From Macrolepiota albuminosa (lineage: Eukaryota > Basidiomycota > Agaricomycetes > Agaricales > Agaricaceae), in contig JAMWFC010000051.1 of the NCBI GenBank assembly GCA_027475525.1, forward strand, positions 943,205 to 1,007,204: a stretch of DNA of 64,000 nucleotides. Direction: 5' to 3'. Under the pieces are notes generated by a model. That model did no database searches. It was not told the origin of the DNA and saw only the letters and a list, made by a program, of their open reading frames with translations. Of this stretch, positions 1-9,756 are shown piece by piece. Made by a program: the position numbers and the translations under genes. Each line of letters starts with the position of its first letter. Positions within the stretch are counted from its first letter, which is position 1.

Positions 1-1226
1 CAACCATTAACGTAGTTCCCACGGCATCCACCTAGATCATTGTCAACGGACGAAGAGTCATAAAAGTCTGAAGAAACGCACCAGTGTAGATAACGATGCC
101 GAGGAGAGTCTGCCACAGACCTGCGAAAACCAAAGATCTTTCCACCACTACAAAACATCCCTTCCCAATCCGTTGTAGGAGCCCTACCTTCGATTTCAAA
201 TTCTCCTTCACATGCTGAATTGTATCGAGAGAATGCGATGGAGAAGCGCTTCCAAAAAGAGTTCTTTCAGAAGCAGTAGAGTGTTTGCGATAGTGGTGAC
301 GGTGATGGTGCACATTACTAGCCCACTGCGCAGTATCACCTGTATATTCCTCGATCGGGTCCAGATCTCCCGATTGCGGTTCCGGAGAAGAAAGGGTGAA
401 TTTCGCTTCTTCGAATTCTTCTGCTTCATCGACGAGTCCAGCATATTCAGCAGAATATCGGTCGTGATCATTCTTATGTCCTAGAATTGCAATCTGCCAA
501 AACGCCTTGATGGTGAATGTCTTTCCACTCCTGAAAAATGAGCAGATGCGGCGGAAGATTGTAAGGATATCAATCGTGGATAGCGAAAACACAACTGCAA
601 GAGTGAGATATCCTTGCGTTGTATGCACTGAGCCTATCGCGCCAGGTTAATATCTCGAAATAGAGGTATGACGTCGACGAACCTTCGTACCTGTGCGTAA
701 AGCCAAACCCATCAGATTAAGGAAACACACGATACAAATGCCGATCACATACATATTAGGCGTGAGCTTTTTATACAGGTGACTCGAAGCACATCCAAGT
801 ACACACAATACCCAGAACGCGACCACAGCTAATCCTCGGGCCGCATGCTTAACAGACCTCATGGCAATTCCTGATATCTTAAGTCAGATCCTTTCTTTGC
901 TGCTTGATTCTAGTATATTTGTTACCTATTGGTAGTGCGGCGAAGAAAGCGAGACTCATGAAGATGATATGAGCAATCATCAGCCCAGGATACCTTGTAT
1001 CCTCTCCTGAGCCTTCGTAGTCGATTGTGTAGTATGACTCAGGAGTTGGGGAATGGTACATGGTGACTTCGGTCTCGTTCAACACAGTGAGCGGGGCGGC
1101 ATGGGAATTATGGTGGTGAGATTGGTCCCTGGAAGCCAGAAGGACAGTGGACGCTTGGGCGCTTACAATGAAGAATGCTGCGATCAGAGCCAGGCCTTGA
1201 AGACGTGCAGGAGGCCGCGAGCGCAT
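1..1226 (-). CDS. YTP1-like multi-pass membrane protein (3' end missing)
   Basis: Reads leftward from an ATG at 1226 and leaves the window at base 1, so the C-terminal half is missing. Residues 1-25 are a signal peptide (ALIAAFFIVSAQAS). A His-rich luminal stretch and a helix with LMIAHIIFMSLAFFAALPIG follow, typical of the DUF2427/YTP1 N-terminal domain. After an intron near 868-925 come further helices (AVVAFWVLCVLGCASSHLY), then an intron near 628-690, then an acidic/His-rich loop and a last helix with VFAGLWQTLLGIVIYTG. The in-frame TAG at 32 is avoided by an intron whose acceptor leads into GGCRGNYVNG, the expected family continuation. YTP1-like proteins are integral membrane proteins of unclear function. 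Family call fairly sure; role unknown. Confidence 0.75.
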
Positions 1227-1797
1227 GGTGTACAGAAGCGGGCTCCTTAGAACTCAGCAATCTCGTGTTTTATAAGACGGCTGACGATATGGACGGAAGA
1301 TGTGTGAAAGGATGATAGTAAGCAAGTTCCCGGGGAAAGATCAACTGTTGTGTTGACCATTCTCTTAAGTCTCGGTAGTGTTTAACGACGTTTCGGAAAC
1401 GAAGTTCCATCTCGGTCAAATCTCAAACTCGTGATCTTTCTGGCAAGTTCCATTATGTCGAATGTTGTTCCTTATTTGGTTCCATCCATGCGAATCTGAA
1501 TCGCTCAAACTTCCTCCGAGTTATTCTGGTTACTCCTGTGGTGTCTGGTCATGCGCGTTTTCCTATGTTTTTTCTAGAAGTACCAAATTAACCCGTCGAA
1601 GTGTTAAAGTTCCGCGATGAGCACCACTACTTGAGTCAGCAGTTATAGCGTGATGATTACGTATGATCTGTCCTTCCGCCGGTGTTGCCGCGCGTGTATG
1701 CATCTGTGCCGCGTGCTTGCTTTCAGTGTCGGGAAGCGGTTTTTGATTGTGGTGAGTCAACGAAAGTTTTTGTGCATACGGGCGGGATTCATGCATA
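1227..1797. other. Intergenic region, no gene seen
   Basis: Separates the divergent YTP1-like gene and the MFS carrier, so it probably holds both promoters. The open frames here on both strands have no recognisable domain and look like chance. Confidence 0.5.
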
Positions 1798-4178
1798 ATG
1801 ACATGCGCGTATTTAGACATGGCTTTTTTGGAGAGCGTCCGACGCTTTGTATGGGGCGCAAAACCGCCCACCAAGGCAGAAAGGACACTGCTTCGCAAGA
1901 TAGATTGGTTTATCCTTTCCTATTGCTGTCTTATGGTATGTCCGCGCAGTCCGTTTTATTCCGAGGAGATCAGATAGTGATGAATCTTCCCTGAAAAGTA
2001 CTTCACTAACTGTAAGCATCAGTTTTTGTTTTTATCATTTGTCCTTCGATGACGGGGGTCAGATTTGGACCGTTCAAATATCTCCAATGCCTATGTATCT
2101 GGGATGAAGGAAGAACTGAACATGTTCGGGACAGAGTTCAATGTAAATGCTGTGGGTAACATTGTGGATTCCATCAAACTGACGAGATTGTTGTAGAAAA
2201 TCAACACTATCTTTACCTGTGGTTACATCGTCGGTATGATACCCAGTAGGTCGATCTGAGCTCTCCTGTGACTCTCTAACAAGCAATTATAGATAATCTC
2301 ATGTTGCAAATTGTGCCTCCTAGACTATGGTTTCCGAGCATGCAAATTGTCTGGGGCGTTTTGACTTTCGGGTATAATTTGCAAGAAACCATACATTGAT
2401 CTGGTTACTGATGGGATTGTCCCTTAAGTACCTCTGCGGTCCACTCGGTTCAACAGGTATGATTAGACGTGTGACAAGTAAAAACCAAAAAAGGACCAGA
2501 CCATTTCTCGCCGACTAGATCTATATCATTCGTTTCTTTCAAGGAATTGCGGAATCCTCAACCTTTGTCGGCACCCATTATATCCTTGGATCGTACGTTG
2601 ACCATTTGTTTCTTTCTGTTCTTTCATCGCAAACCCATTCAAGGTGGTATAAACCAGAAGAACTCGGCAAACGCTCTGGAATATTCACAAGTTCAGGGCT
2701 AGTTGGGACACTGTACTAGTCTTCGTCTCATTCCTCGGTATGGCTTATCAATTTCGCCGAACCCAGGTTTTCCGGTGTTCTGCAAGCAGCGGTCTATAAG
2801 TGCTTACACTAACACTTTCCAAGTTTGTTCAAGCTCATGCCATTTGGGCAGGCATTTGAATGGAGTTACGGGTCGGAGCGGCTGGCGATGGCTGTACGTT
2901 TATACTTTGGCTCATGCCATTTGGGCAGGCATTTGAATGGAGTTACGGGTCGGAGCGGCTGGCGATGGCTGTACGTTTATACTTTGATTCGAAGTTGACC
3001 TCATCCCGAACGCGTCAGTTTCATCATTGATGGTGTCATAACCTTGCCAATCGCTCTGTATGGTTTTCTCATCTTTCCGGATTTGCCCGCAACGACAAGG
3101 GCATTTTACCTCACGACTCAGGTGCGCCATTTTCAATGAGTGGCCACCATGTGAAAATGGAGCGGGATTTCTCACACTTTATATTTTTAGGAGCGAGATC
3201 TAGCTTATACTAGATTCGAGAACGAGCGTCAAGTCAAACGTCAGCCGTTATCTTGGAGCCTAGCTCGACGCATTCTCACGCGCTGGCGATGGTATGGATG
3301 TAGTTTACTTGTATGGTCACATATTGTTCGCTCTTCTTCGGCAAAACTGATTTGACTACCCAGTTCGCTATCTCCGGGGAGACGGAGAGTTTTGGCTCCA
3401 ATAATTTAATGGGACAATGGCTCAAAGCTATAGGTGGTTACACCGTAGAGCAAATAGGTGCGGCATCAAGCACCGTGAGGGTGTCTCGTCTGAGAAACGC
3501 CTATTGGAAATAGACTTCTACCCCGCAGGGGCGACTGCTGTTGCGATAGCGTCGACACTCGTCTGTGCTATATGGACTGACCACACTGCCAAGCGATGGC
3601 CTGTACTTGTGTACATGTCTGTGGCATGCATCATTGCGTCTATCTGTATCCTTGTCTGGAGTAGCCCGACAGGACTCAAGTTCTTTGCCTATTGTGAGAG
3701 ATGTCGGATGACAACCAAGTTCCTCTTATCTGACGGTGTGCACTTGTTTCTAGATATCGCATCTGCTTCGTATGCGGGACAGGCAACCACGTTTGCGTAT
3801 GTATGAAATGATGAGATACTGGTGCATTAACATTAACAATAATCCGATTGTGAAGGTGGGCAAACCAAATTTGCGCAGATGATGATCAGGAACGAGGGAT
3901 TGTGCTTGCTTCTATGAAGTGCGTCGTCGCCATGTTTTTTTTTTCAGCGTGGTCATGTCCAATTGACGACGTTGATCAGCATGTGGAATAATGTCGTAAA
4001 CGCGTGGTGGCCGCTTCTGTTCTACAAGGCGACTGATGCACCGCGCTTCACAAAAGGCATGATTGCTATGATTTGTGTGAGTGTTGCTACCCTTGGCATC
4101 ACTTGGGTCGTTTGGTATCTGGAAAGGCGGGAGAAAAAAGATAAAAAGCTGCAGTACTTGGAGGATAAAGCTCGGTGA
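1798..4178 (+). CDS. MFS transporter, anion:cation symporter (Dal5/Tna1/allantoate permease) type
   Basis: Multi-exon 12-helix carrier. Exon 1 starts at ATG 1798 (or 1819) and reads KAERTLLRKIDWFIL, the usual cytosolic N-terminus and helix 1. The hallmark LDRSNISNAYVSGMK is at about 2067. Then come GYIVGMIP, NNLMLQIVPPRLWFPS, AESSTFVGTHYILGSWYKPEE and, after further introns, TGRSGWRWL (helix 5) and DGVITLPIALYGF. Later exons give ERDLAYTRFE, FAISGETESFGSNNLMGQWL, YPAGATAVAIASTLVCAIW and the last helix with VATLGITWVVWYLERREKK, ending at 4178. The family moves organic acids, vitamins, ureides or sugars with protons across the plasma membrane; the substrate cannot be told here. An exact 77-bp duplication (2833-2986) doubles the end of the TGRSGWRWL exon with its splice donor. 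With one copy removed the frame is continuous. The exon carrying the few residues before LDRSN is unresolved. Confidence 0.85.
2833..2986. repeat. Exact 77-bp tandem duplication, pair 1
   Basis: 2833-2909 equals 2910-2986 with flanks that differ on both sides. It lies in the MFS gene and doubles an exon end and its GT donor. Probable k-mer overlap join artefact. Confidence 0.97.
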
Positions 4179-4335
4179 TTGGTTAAAAAGGCTGGTGGTC
4201 AGAAAAGGTATTGTATTGTCGGGTCTACGGCAACTTATACATCGTGGATAGTAGTAGTACTATTAAAAGCATTCTATTCGTTTGCGACCTATACACATCC
4301 GCGTTGAGCAACTATCGCGTCGTAAGATTGATTTC

Positions 4336-5429
4336 TCATTCCGTACATACCTTTAGAACACGATTTGTAGTACCTGGTGCCCCGTAAGTGAGTGGCTGGG
4401 TAGGCATGAAAGGGGTAGGATCTGGTGTCCACGAACACGATTTGTAGTACCTGGTGCCCCGTAAGTGAGTGGCTGGGTAGGCATGAAAGGGGTAGGATCT
4501 GGTGTCCACTCGGTGCCAGTGCCAGTGCCAGTGCCGGTGCCGGTGCCTTGCCCAGTATGAAGTGACGCGTCCCCTGTAACATTATCATACTCCCAACCTT
4601 GCGGGCTCACTGCCCTCGCAGACTGCACGGGCGGAACTCTGACACCATACTCCGTGTACCCATACCCGTGTCCTGCTCCAAACGGATACGCAGGCGGTGC
4701 TTCCCCATTATGAGCATCATGACTCACCCTGGCGACCCGCACGGCCTCAGACACGGACACGGACCCGGTCCTGTCCTCCGCGACGTACTCGTTGACCAAC
4801 GCGGGGTCGAACGAGATGGCGTCCCTGAGGAGTCTCTTGTTGCGTCTTCGTCGGACGGCGAGTGTCGCGAGGGCGAGGATGGCGGCGAGGGCGAGGAGAC
4901 CGACGAGCGCGAATACGACGCCGGAGAGGACTTTGTTTTGGAGGAAGGACTGCGTCTGTGGCGCACCGGCGGTCGTGGTGCTTGAGGTGCTTGAGGTGCT
5001 CGAGGTGCTTGAGGTGCCGGCAGAAGCGGCGGGGATGTTCGTGAAGGAGGTGAGTGTGAGGATTTGGCCGTTGGAGGTGGTTTCAAAGATTGATGGGGAG
5101 ATGGGCGCGGGTGTGGTTTGGGTATCTGAAGTGACAGCTGGGAAGATGATAGCAGAGTCCGTAGTGGAGGAGGAGGAAGAAGTGGTGGTGCTAGAAGAAG
5201 TGGAGGTAGAAGAGGTGGAGGAGGTGGAAGAGGAGGTGGTAGGGTTGGTGGTAGGTATTGTGGAAGAAGAAACGGAAGAGCTTGAAGTCAGTAACGAAGA
5301 GCGCTGAGTAGTAGACGGGAGGGAGAGAGTTCTATGGAGTCTCTGTTGGTTAGATAGTCTTTCATCAGAGTTATTATGGTACAGACTGGGGTTGCGACTC
5401 TGCAGAAGCAGTACTAGACCTGTACGCAA
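4336..5429 (-). CDS. Ser/Thr-rich single-pass membrane protein, fungal type
   Basis: The translation has a long Ser/Thr-rich extracellular stretch with TSSTSS runs, one helix (VLSGVVFALVGLLALAAILAL) followed by a basic stop-transfer RRRRNKRLLRDAI, and a cytosolic tail. The tail carries a Gly-Thr repeat encoded by a GTGCCA-type hexanucleotide array at 4512-4547. This is the layout of the O-mannosylated wall-sensor-like or mid2-like proteins common in Agaricomycetes; no catalytic domain is seen. The frame opens with TTG near 5429, so the true start and a signal peptide are probably in an upstream exon. One candidate is the ATG near 5797, followed by a GTAAGT donor near 5740. A 77-bp duplication (4356-4509) alters the C-terminus; with one copy removed the protein ends in NRVLKVCTE at 4336. 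Confidence 0.6.
4356..4509. repeat. Exact 77-bp tandem duplication, pair 2
   Basis: 4356-4432 equals 4433-4509, no spacer. It is in the C-terminal coding part of the Ser/Thr-rich protein and shifts its frame. Confidence 0.97.
4512..4547. repeat. GTGCCA/GTGCCG hexanucleotide microsatellite
   Basis: About six tandem copies of a GTGCC(A/G) unit. On the minus strand they encode an alternating Gly-Thr run in the cytosolic tail of the Ser/Thr-rich protein. Confidence 0.85.
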
Positions 5430-5497
5430 AGGTCAATACTATGTGCAGGCTGAGCAATAAATAGGTTTACTCTTTCTGAGGGTGACCAAATGGAGGC

Positions 5498-5651
5498 TCG
5501 AGAGTTAGAGGAATAATCTGCGGGCTAGGTGGTTCAAAGCTAATTAGCGTGTCGTTTTGTTATAAAAAGCGGGGTCGAGAGTTAGAGGAATAATCTGCGG
5601 GCTAGGTGGTTCAAAGCTAATTAGCGTGTCGTTTTGTTATAAAAAGCGGGG
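5498..5651. repeat. Exact 77-bp tandem duplication, pair 3
   Basis: 5498-5574 equals 5575-5651, intergenic. Confidence 0.97.
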
Positions 5652-6199
5652 AAACCACTGACATGATATTGATAGTACTAAGAACTTTGAGGAAAAATAG
5701 CAGCTCAGAAACGCTCTCTCCGAACAACAAGAGACACTTACGTCCCGACAAGTCTCTTTCAGCGTGAGCCCATTTACTTCGTGGCCGATGCGACATGTGA
5801 ATGGGGGTGGGGGGGAGGATATATACGAGGTAAAGGGAAAGAGGAAAACAAGGGTGTCAAAAGATGGAGAGGGGAGGCTGCCTGACGACCCCAAGTGATT
5901 GATTATAACGAGCGGTTTGTTCAACAATCAAAGTAGCCACAGATGAACAAAGACCTGCGCAACGAGTGTTATATGATGATAGGTAGTCGACGAAAGATGG
6001 AGGCAGGCACTGCCCAGTTCCTTTTTGTTTCGCACTCCACCGTAAATGGATCATGAAAGACGGGCAATTTGTCCCCATAAATCATTTATCAATGTCACTG
6101 TTGTGGATGGACGGACGGCCGGAATTTCCCTGGGCCCCACGCAATGGGTTGGCATCGCGACACGCCCGAGGAGTGGTAAATGAAAGAGCTAGTTTGTCT

Positions 6200-6353
6200 T
6201 GAAGAGTATATAATATGTCATCACATGGTACAAAGAACTTGTTTAGCTTAATTACTGGCACTGCAAGGTGTTTCCATGAAGAGTATATAATATGTCATCA
6301 CATGGTACAAAGAACTTGTTTAGCTTAATTACTGGCACTGCAAGGTGTTTCCA
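6200..6353. repeat. Exact 77-bp tandem duplication, pair 4
   Basis: 6200-6276 equals 6277-6353; one further base matches by chance. Intergenic. Confidence 0.97.
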
Positions 6354-6514
6354 TCAAGTGTAAGTTGTACCATTTCTTAAGTAAATTTCGGACAGTATAC
6401 CTTTCAGAAATTGGCACATTTGAAATGGTATAACAGTTTCTTCCCCTTCAAGCACCAGCAGTAGATGTGAAATATATCATTATCGTTTTGTATAGTCGTA
6501 AAACCTGGCGTACA

Positions 6515-7675
6515 TTAGCCAGTTCGCGTCGTCCATTCCCAGCCACCGACGCTCTGCGTCTGCAAATCCTCTCCAGTGTCGTCAAACATTCTCAAGCGCC
6601 ACAACGCAACAGCAACACCGGTGGTATCACCCCTCAATACAGACTCGTCGTCCGAGCACAACAAAAACGCGTGGCTCGTCTTCCCGCCTGGCTGAGCAGT
6701 TTCTGCCTTGCGGGCGTCGCGCTCGAGCTGGAGCAGCCTCCTCAACAGGGCCTCGAGCGCGGCCCTCTGTCCGCGCTCGGGGAACATGACGACACCGTTG
6801 TACAACGGGATCCTCTCCTCCGGCACGATACCGTCGCCCGCGTCGTCGGGCCACTGGCTCGGGCGGGTGGGGTACAGTACAACGGGATCCTCTCCTCCGG
6901 CACGATACCGTCGCCCGCGTCGTCGGGCCACTGGCTCGGGCGGGTGGGGTACAACCGGCACGCGGGGAGGGTGAGCGGGTTCTTTGGGGGCGGAGCGGAG
7001 TCTGGCGGGGGCGGGCAGGTGACATGTTTGGAGCGGGACGGAGGCCTGTGGCAGGGTCTTTTTGGAGGGGAGGCACGATGAGCACGGCGAGTGCGCCTGG
7101 GTGGGGGATACACTGTGTCGTGCGTATAGTGTCGAGTTCTGCGCGGGTGAGGCGGCGGAGAAGGGGAGTTGATGGTGCTCGCTTGGTCGCTTGGAGAGTG
7201 TCGGCGAGGATTTCGAGTTCTTGGAGGACGCGGAGGCGGAGGAGGTGGGCGATGTGGTCTGCGAGGAAGGGGTGGACTGGGACATGGTTGGCGGCGCGGC
7301 GTTTGACAGAGGGGTCGGCGAGGAGGGCGAGGGCGCGGCGTGTGCAGGGGATGTAGTGTGCCTTGCCGGACCTGCGTGCGGTGAACTTTGTGTGCTGGAG
7401 CCCGTCGGGGAGGAGCGTCAGCGGGGCACTGGGGCGCTTCCAATCCGAGGGCCGGTGTGATTTTGGGAGGCGTTGGGTGGCGAGGCGGATGAGAAAGTCT
7501 GGGCACTGGGGCGCTTCCAATCCGAGGGCCGGTGTGATTTTGGGAGGCGTTGGGTGGCGAGGCGGATGAGAAAGTCTGCAGAGATGAGCAATGGGCCTCG
7601 GTGAAGAGACGGGAACGCACCGTTTGGCAAGAAGCGGCTGGTGAGGATGCATTGGCGCAGAGGAGACGCGAGCAT
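6515..7675 (-). CDS. Uncharacterised protein, probably mitochondrial; frame broken by duplications
   Basis: Chosen start is ATG 7675. The N-terminus is rich in Arg, Ser and Leu and lacks acidic residues (MLASPLRQCILTSRFLP), as in a mitochondrial presequence. After collapsing the pair at 7424-7577 the frame runs through GKAHYIPCTRRALALL, NHVPVHPFLADHIAHLL and VLQELEILADTL to CIPHPGALAVLIVPPLQ. The C-terminal part reads GIVPEERIPLYNGVVMF, QRAALEALLRRLLQLERDARKAE and SHAFLLCSDDESVLRGDT before a stop at 6515. I recognise no named domain; it resembles a conserved hypothetical protein of basidiomycetes. One frame change between these two parts (about 6955-7060) is not cured by collapsing the pair at 6800-6953. 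It may be a short intron or an indel in the G-rich tract there. Confidence 0.5.
6800..6953. repeat. Exact 77-bp tandem duplication, pair 5
   Basis: 6800-6876 equals 6877-6953. Inside the 3' coding part of the uncharacterised gene, where it shifts the frame. Confidence 0.97.
7424..7577. repeat. Exact 77-bp tandem duplication, pair 6
   Basis: 7424-7500 equals 7501-7577, plus one chance base. Inside the 5' coding part of the same gene. Confidence 0.97.
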
Positions 7676-8045
7676 GCGCACTGGGGGGTGTCAGGGAGAA
7701 GCAGAGACAGAGTAATGTGACGCACGATATGGACTGGACGCGAAACGGCGCTCGTCGCGGGACATTGGCGGGGCTGGTCGGTGTCAGAGGGCGGGCGCTG
7801 AAAGCGACGGGGGAGCGGGGGCAGGGACTTGTGGCGGATGTAGCGGCGGGAGGCGGTGATGGGATTTGTGGCGGGGTCATCGAGGAGGATGGAGCGGGGA
7901 TGGTCGGCGGGACTGAACGACGGGCGGGGCGGCACTGGGCGGCACAGCGACCGCCGGGATTTGCGCGGAAGAACATGCTTGGCGTACGACACTGGCTCTT
8001 CCTTCCCCAGCAGTCGTGGCAGAATCCGCATTTTTATTTCCGATC
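7676..8045. promoter_or_regulatory. Divergent intergenic region, probable shared promoter
   Basis: Lies between the start of the mitochondrial-type gene (minus) and the oxidoreductase (plus). The long open frames across it come from high GC. No specific site identified. Confidence 0.4.
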
Positions 8046-9709
8046 ATGCCTCCACTCTCCATCGCTGTTGTCGGCTGTGGCCAGCGTGGAAAGGTACTCT
8101 CCTCACTACTCTAGACGTCGCTCACCCTCCACTCTCCATCGCTGTTGTCGGCTGTGGCCAGCGTGGAAAGGTACTCTCCTCACTACTCTAGACGTCGCTC
8201 ACCATCCTCTAGAACTACAGCAGATACGCACATCTCTGTCCAGATGCCTGCTCCATCCTCGCCATCGCAGAGCCACGTCCAGCCACTCAGACCGCCTTTG
8301 CAGCACAATACAACATCGACCCCGCCCTCGTCTTCAACGACTGGAAGGACCTCCTTGCCGCATCTGCACAATCCATCGCCACCAGAGGCACCCGTCTCGC
8401 CGACGCCGTCATCGTCGCCGTCCAGGACCAGATGCATGTCCAGGTCACCCTCGCCTTTGCCGCACAGGGTTACCACATCCTCTGCGAGAAGCCCATGGCT
8501 ACCACCCCAGAAGACTGCATCAGAATGGCCGATGCCCTCAACAACACCGGCCAGATCTTTGCAATGGGTCATGGTGTGTTGTTTTCCCAGTCCCTCTGTC
8601 CGATCTTGCGATCCCTCCTTTCTAGTGATGCGCTATTCACCGTACAGCAAGGAGCTCACCCGCATCCTCCGCTCTGGCGCCCTCGGCGAGCTCCTCAACG
8701 TTGTCCACGTCGAGCCAGTGGGGTACTACCACTTTGCACACTCTTTCGTGCGAGGAAACTGGAACAACCAGTCCACAAGTTCCTTTTCCCTCTTGACAAA
8801 GAGCTGCCAGTACGTTTTACCCCCTTGATTCTCGTCTCTCCGCCCACTCCTTGCAAAGTGACATTGACATGCTCTGCCACTGGTTCACACCCCGCACCCC
8901 CGCCCGCGTCTCCTCCTTTGGCTCTCTCCGTCACTTTCGCAAGTCGTCCAAACCCCCCGCCGCAGGCTCTGCCGAGCGCTGCTTCGAGTGTCCCGTCGAA
9001 AGAGACTGCCCGTACAGCGCCAAAAAGAGTGCCCGTCCACGCCCATTCTGTTGTTCTCTTCCTGACCCTCTTTAACAGTCTACCTCGAGCCTGTCTCCAA
9101 AGGCAACACCAGATGGCCCGCATCGACCATCGTCGACGGAGTTCCCGACATCGAGAACATCACCCACGCCCTCCAAACAGGCCCGTACGGCATGTGCGTC
9201 TATGAATCTCCCAACGACGTCGCCGACCACCAAGTAGTCAACCTCGAGTTCTCTGACGGGTCTACGGCCTCGTTCACCATGGTCGCATGGACCTCGCTCA
9301 TCTGCGACCGCCAGTCCCGACTGCACTTTACCCACGGCGAGATTGTCGGCGACATGGACTCGTTTGTCGTCACTGATTTCCGCACCGGTGCAAAGACGAC
9401 GTATCGCCCGACCAAGGAGACCTCGGCGACATGGACTCGTTTGTCGTCACTGATTTCCGCACCGGTGCAAAGACGACGTATCGCCCGACCAAGGAGACCA
9501 GCGGCGGACACGGCGGCGGCGATCTGGGGCTCATCGCCGCGTTTGTCGAGGCTGTCAGAAAGGGAGACCAGAGTGTGCTGGGAACCGATGTCGACGAGGT
9601 GATGAAGAGCCATCTGACGGTGTTTGCGGCCGAGCAGAGCCGCAGGGAGGGATGTGTGGTGGACTGTGTGGCGTTTGAGCAGCAAGTGCGGGCACGAATG
9701 TTTAATTAG
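8046..9709 (+). CDS. Gfo/Idh/MocA family NAD(P)-dependent oxidoreductase (copy 1)
   Basis: Starts at ATG 8046 with MPPLSIAVVGCGQRGK, the GxGxxG Rossmann motif, then an intron. The second exon begins NYSRYAHLCPDACSILAIAE, and AVIVAVQDQMHVQVTLAFA and ILCEKPMATTPEDC (the family EKP motif) follow. An intron interrupts AMGH...VMRYSPYSKEL. The C-terminal substrate domain includes HVEPVGYYHFAHSFVRGNW, then HDIDMLCHWF and a Cys cluster CFECPVERDCPY. It ends QQVRARMFN at 9709. Two 77-bp duplications fall inside: 8049-8202 repeats the first exon, and 9346-9499 repeats part of the last exon and shifts the frame. Collapsing both gives one continuous protein of normal length. The family oxidises or reduces sugars, inositols or related polyols; the substrate is unknown. 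Confidence 0.85.
8049..8202. repeat. Exact 77-bp tandem duplication, pair 7
   Basis: 8049-8125 equals 8126-8202, plus one chance base. It duplicates the first coding exon (without its ATG) and the start of intron 1. Confidence 0.97.
9346..9499. repeat. Exact 77-bp tandem duplication, pair 8
   Basis: 9346-9422 equals 9423-9499. Coding, and frame-shifting for the oxidoreductase: the peptide DMDSFVVTDFRTGAKTTYR appears in two different frames. Confidence 0.97.
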
Positions 9710-9756
9710 CAGTAAATTAGAATAAAATTGTGGCGTCTAGGCCCCATGCGTCCGCC

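Larger units (their letters stand above)
5430..6514. other. Intergenic region with two duplications
   Basis: No convincing gene. It may hold the 5' exon and promoter of the Ser/Thr-rich protein (minus strand, CT-rich tract near 5800-5850) and the 3' flank of the 6.5-kb gene. Two exact 77-bp pairs lie here. Confidence 0.5.

Noticed and set aside
32..34. TAG at the left edge as the true end of the YTP1-like protein
   Set aside because: The TAG is the end of an intron; splicing gives the conserved GGCRGNYVNG continuation, so the gene runs off the window.
2833..2986. Genuine biological tandem repeat or minisatellite
   Set aside because: The same period of 77 recurs with twenty unrelated sequences, always two copies and always perfect, which points to assembly joins.
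4792..5307. Plus-strand Glu/Val-rich frame with apparent repeats
   Set aside because: It is the antisense of the Ser/Thr-rich coding region; the repeats come from TCT/TCC-type codons read backwards.
6627..8031. Very long Pro/Arg-rich open frames on the minus strand (430-450 codons)
   Set aside because: They span two 77-bp pairs and arise from high GC; the peptides change character at the duplications and show no domain. A shorter frame with a presequence explains the true gene.
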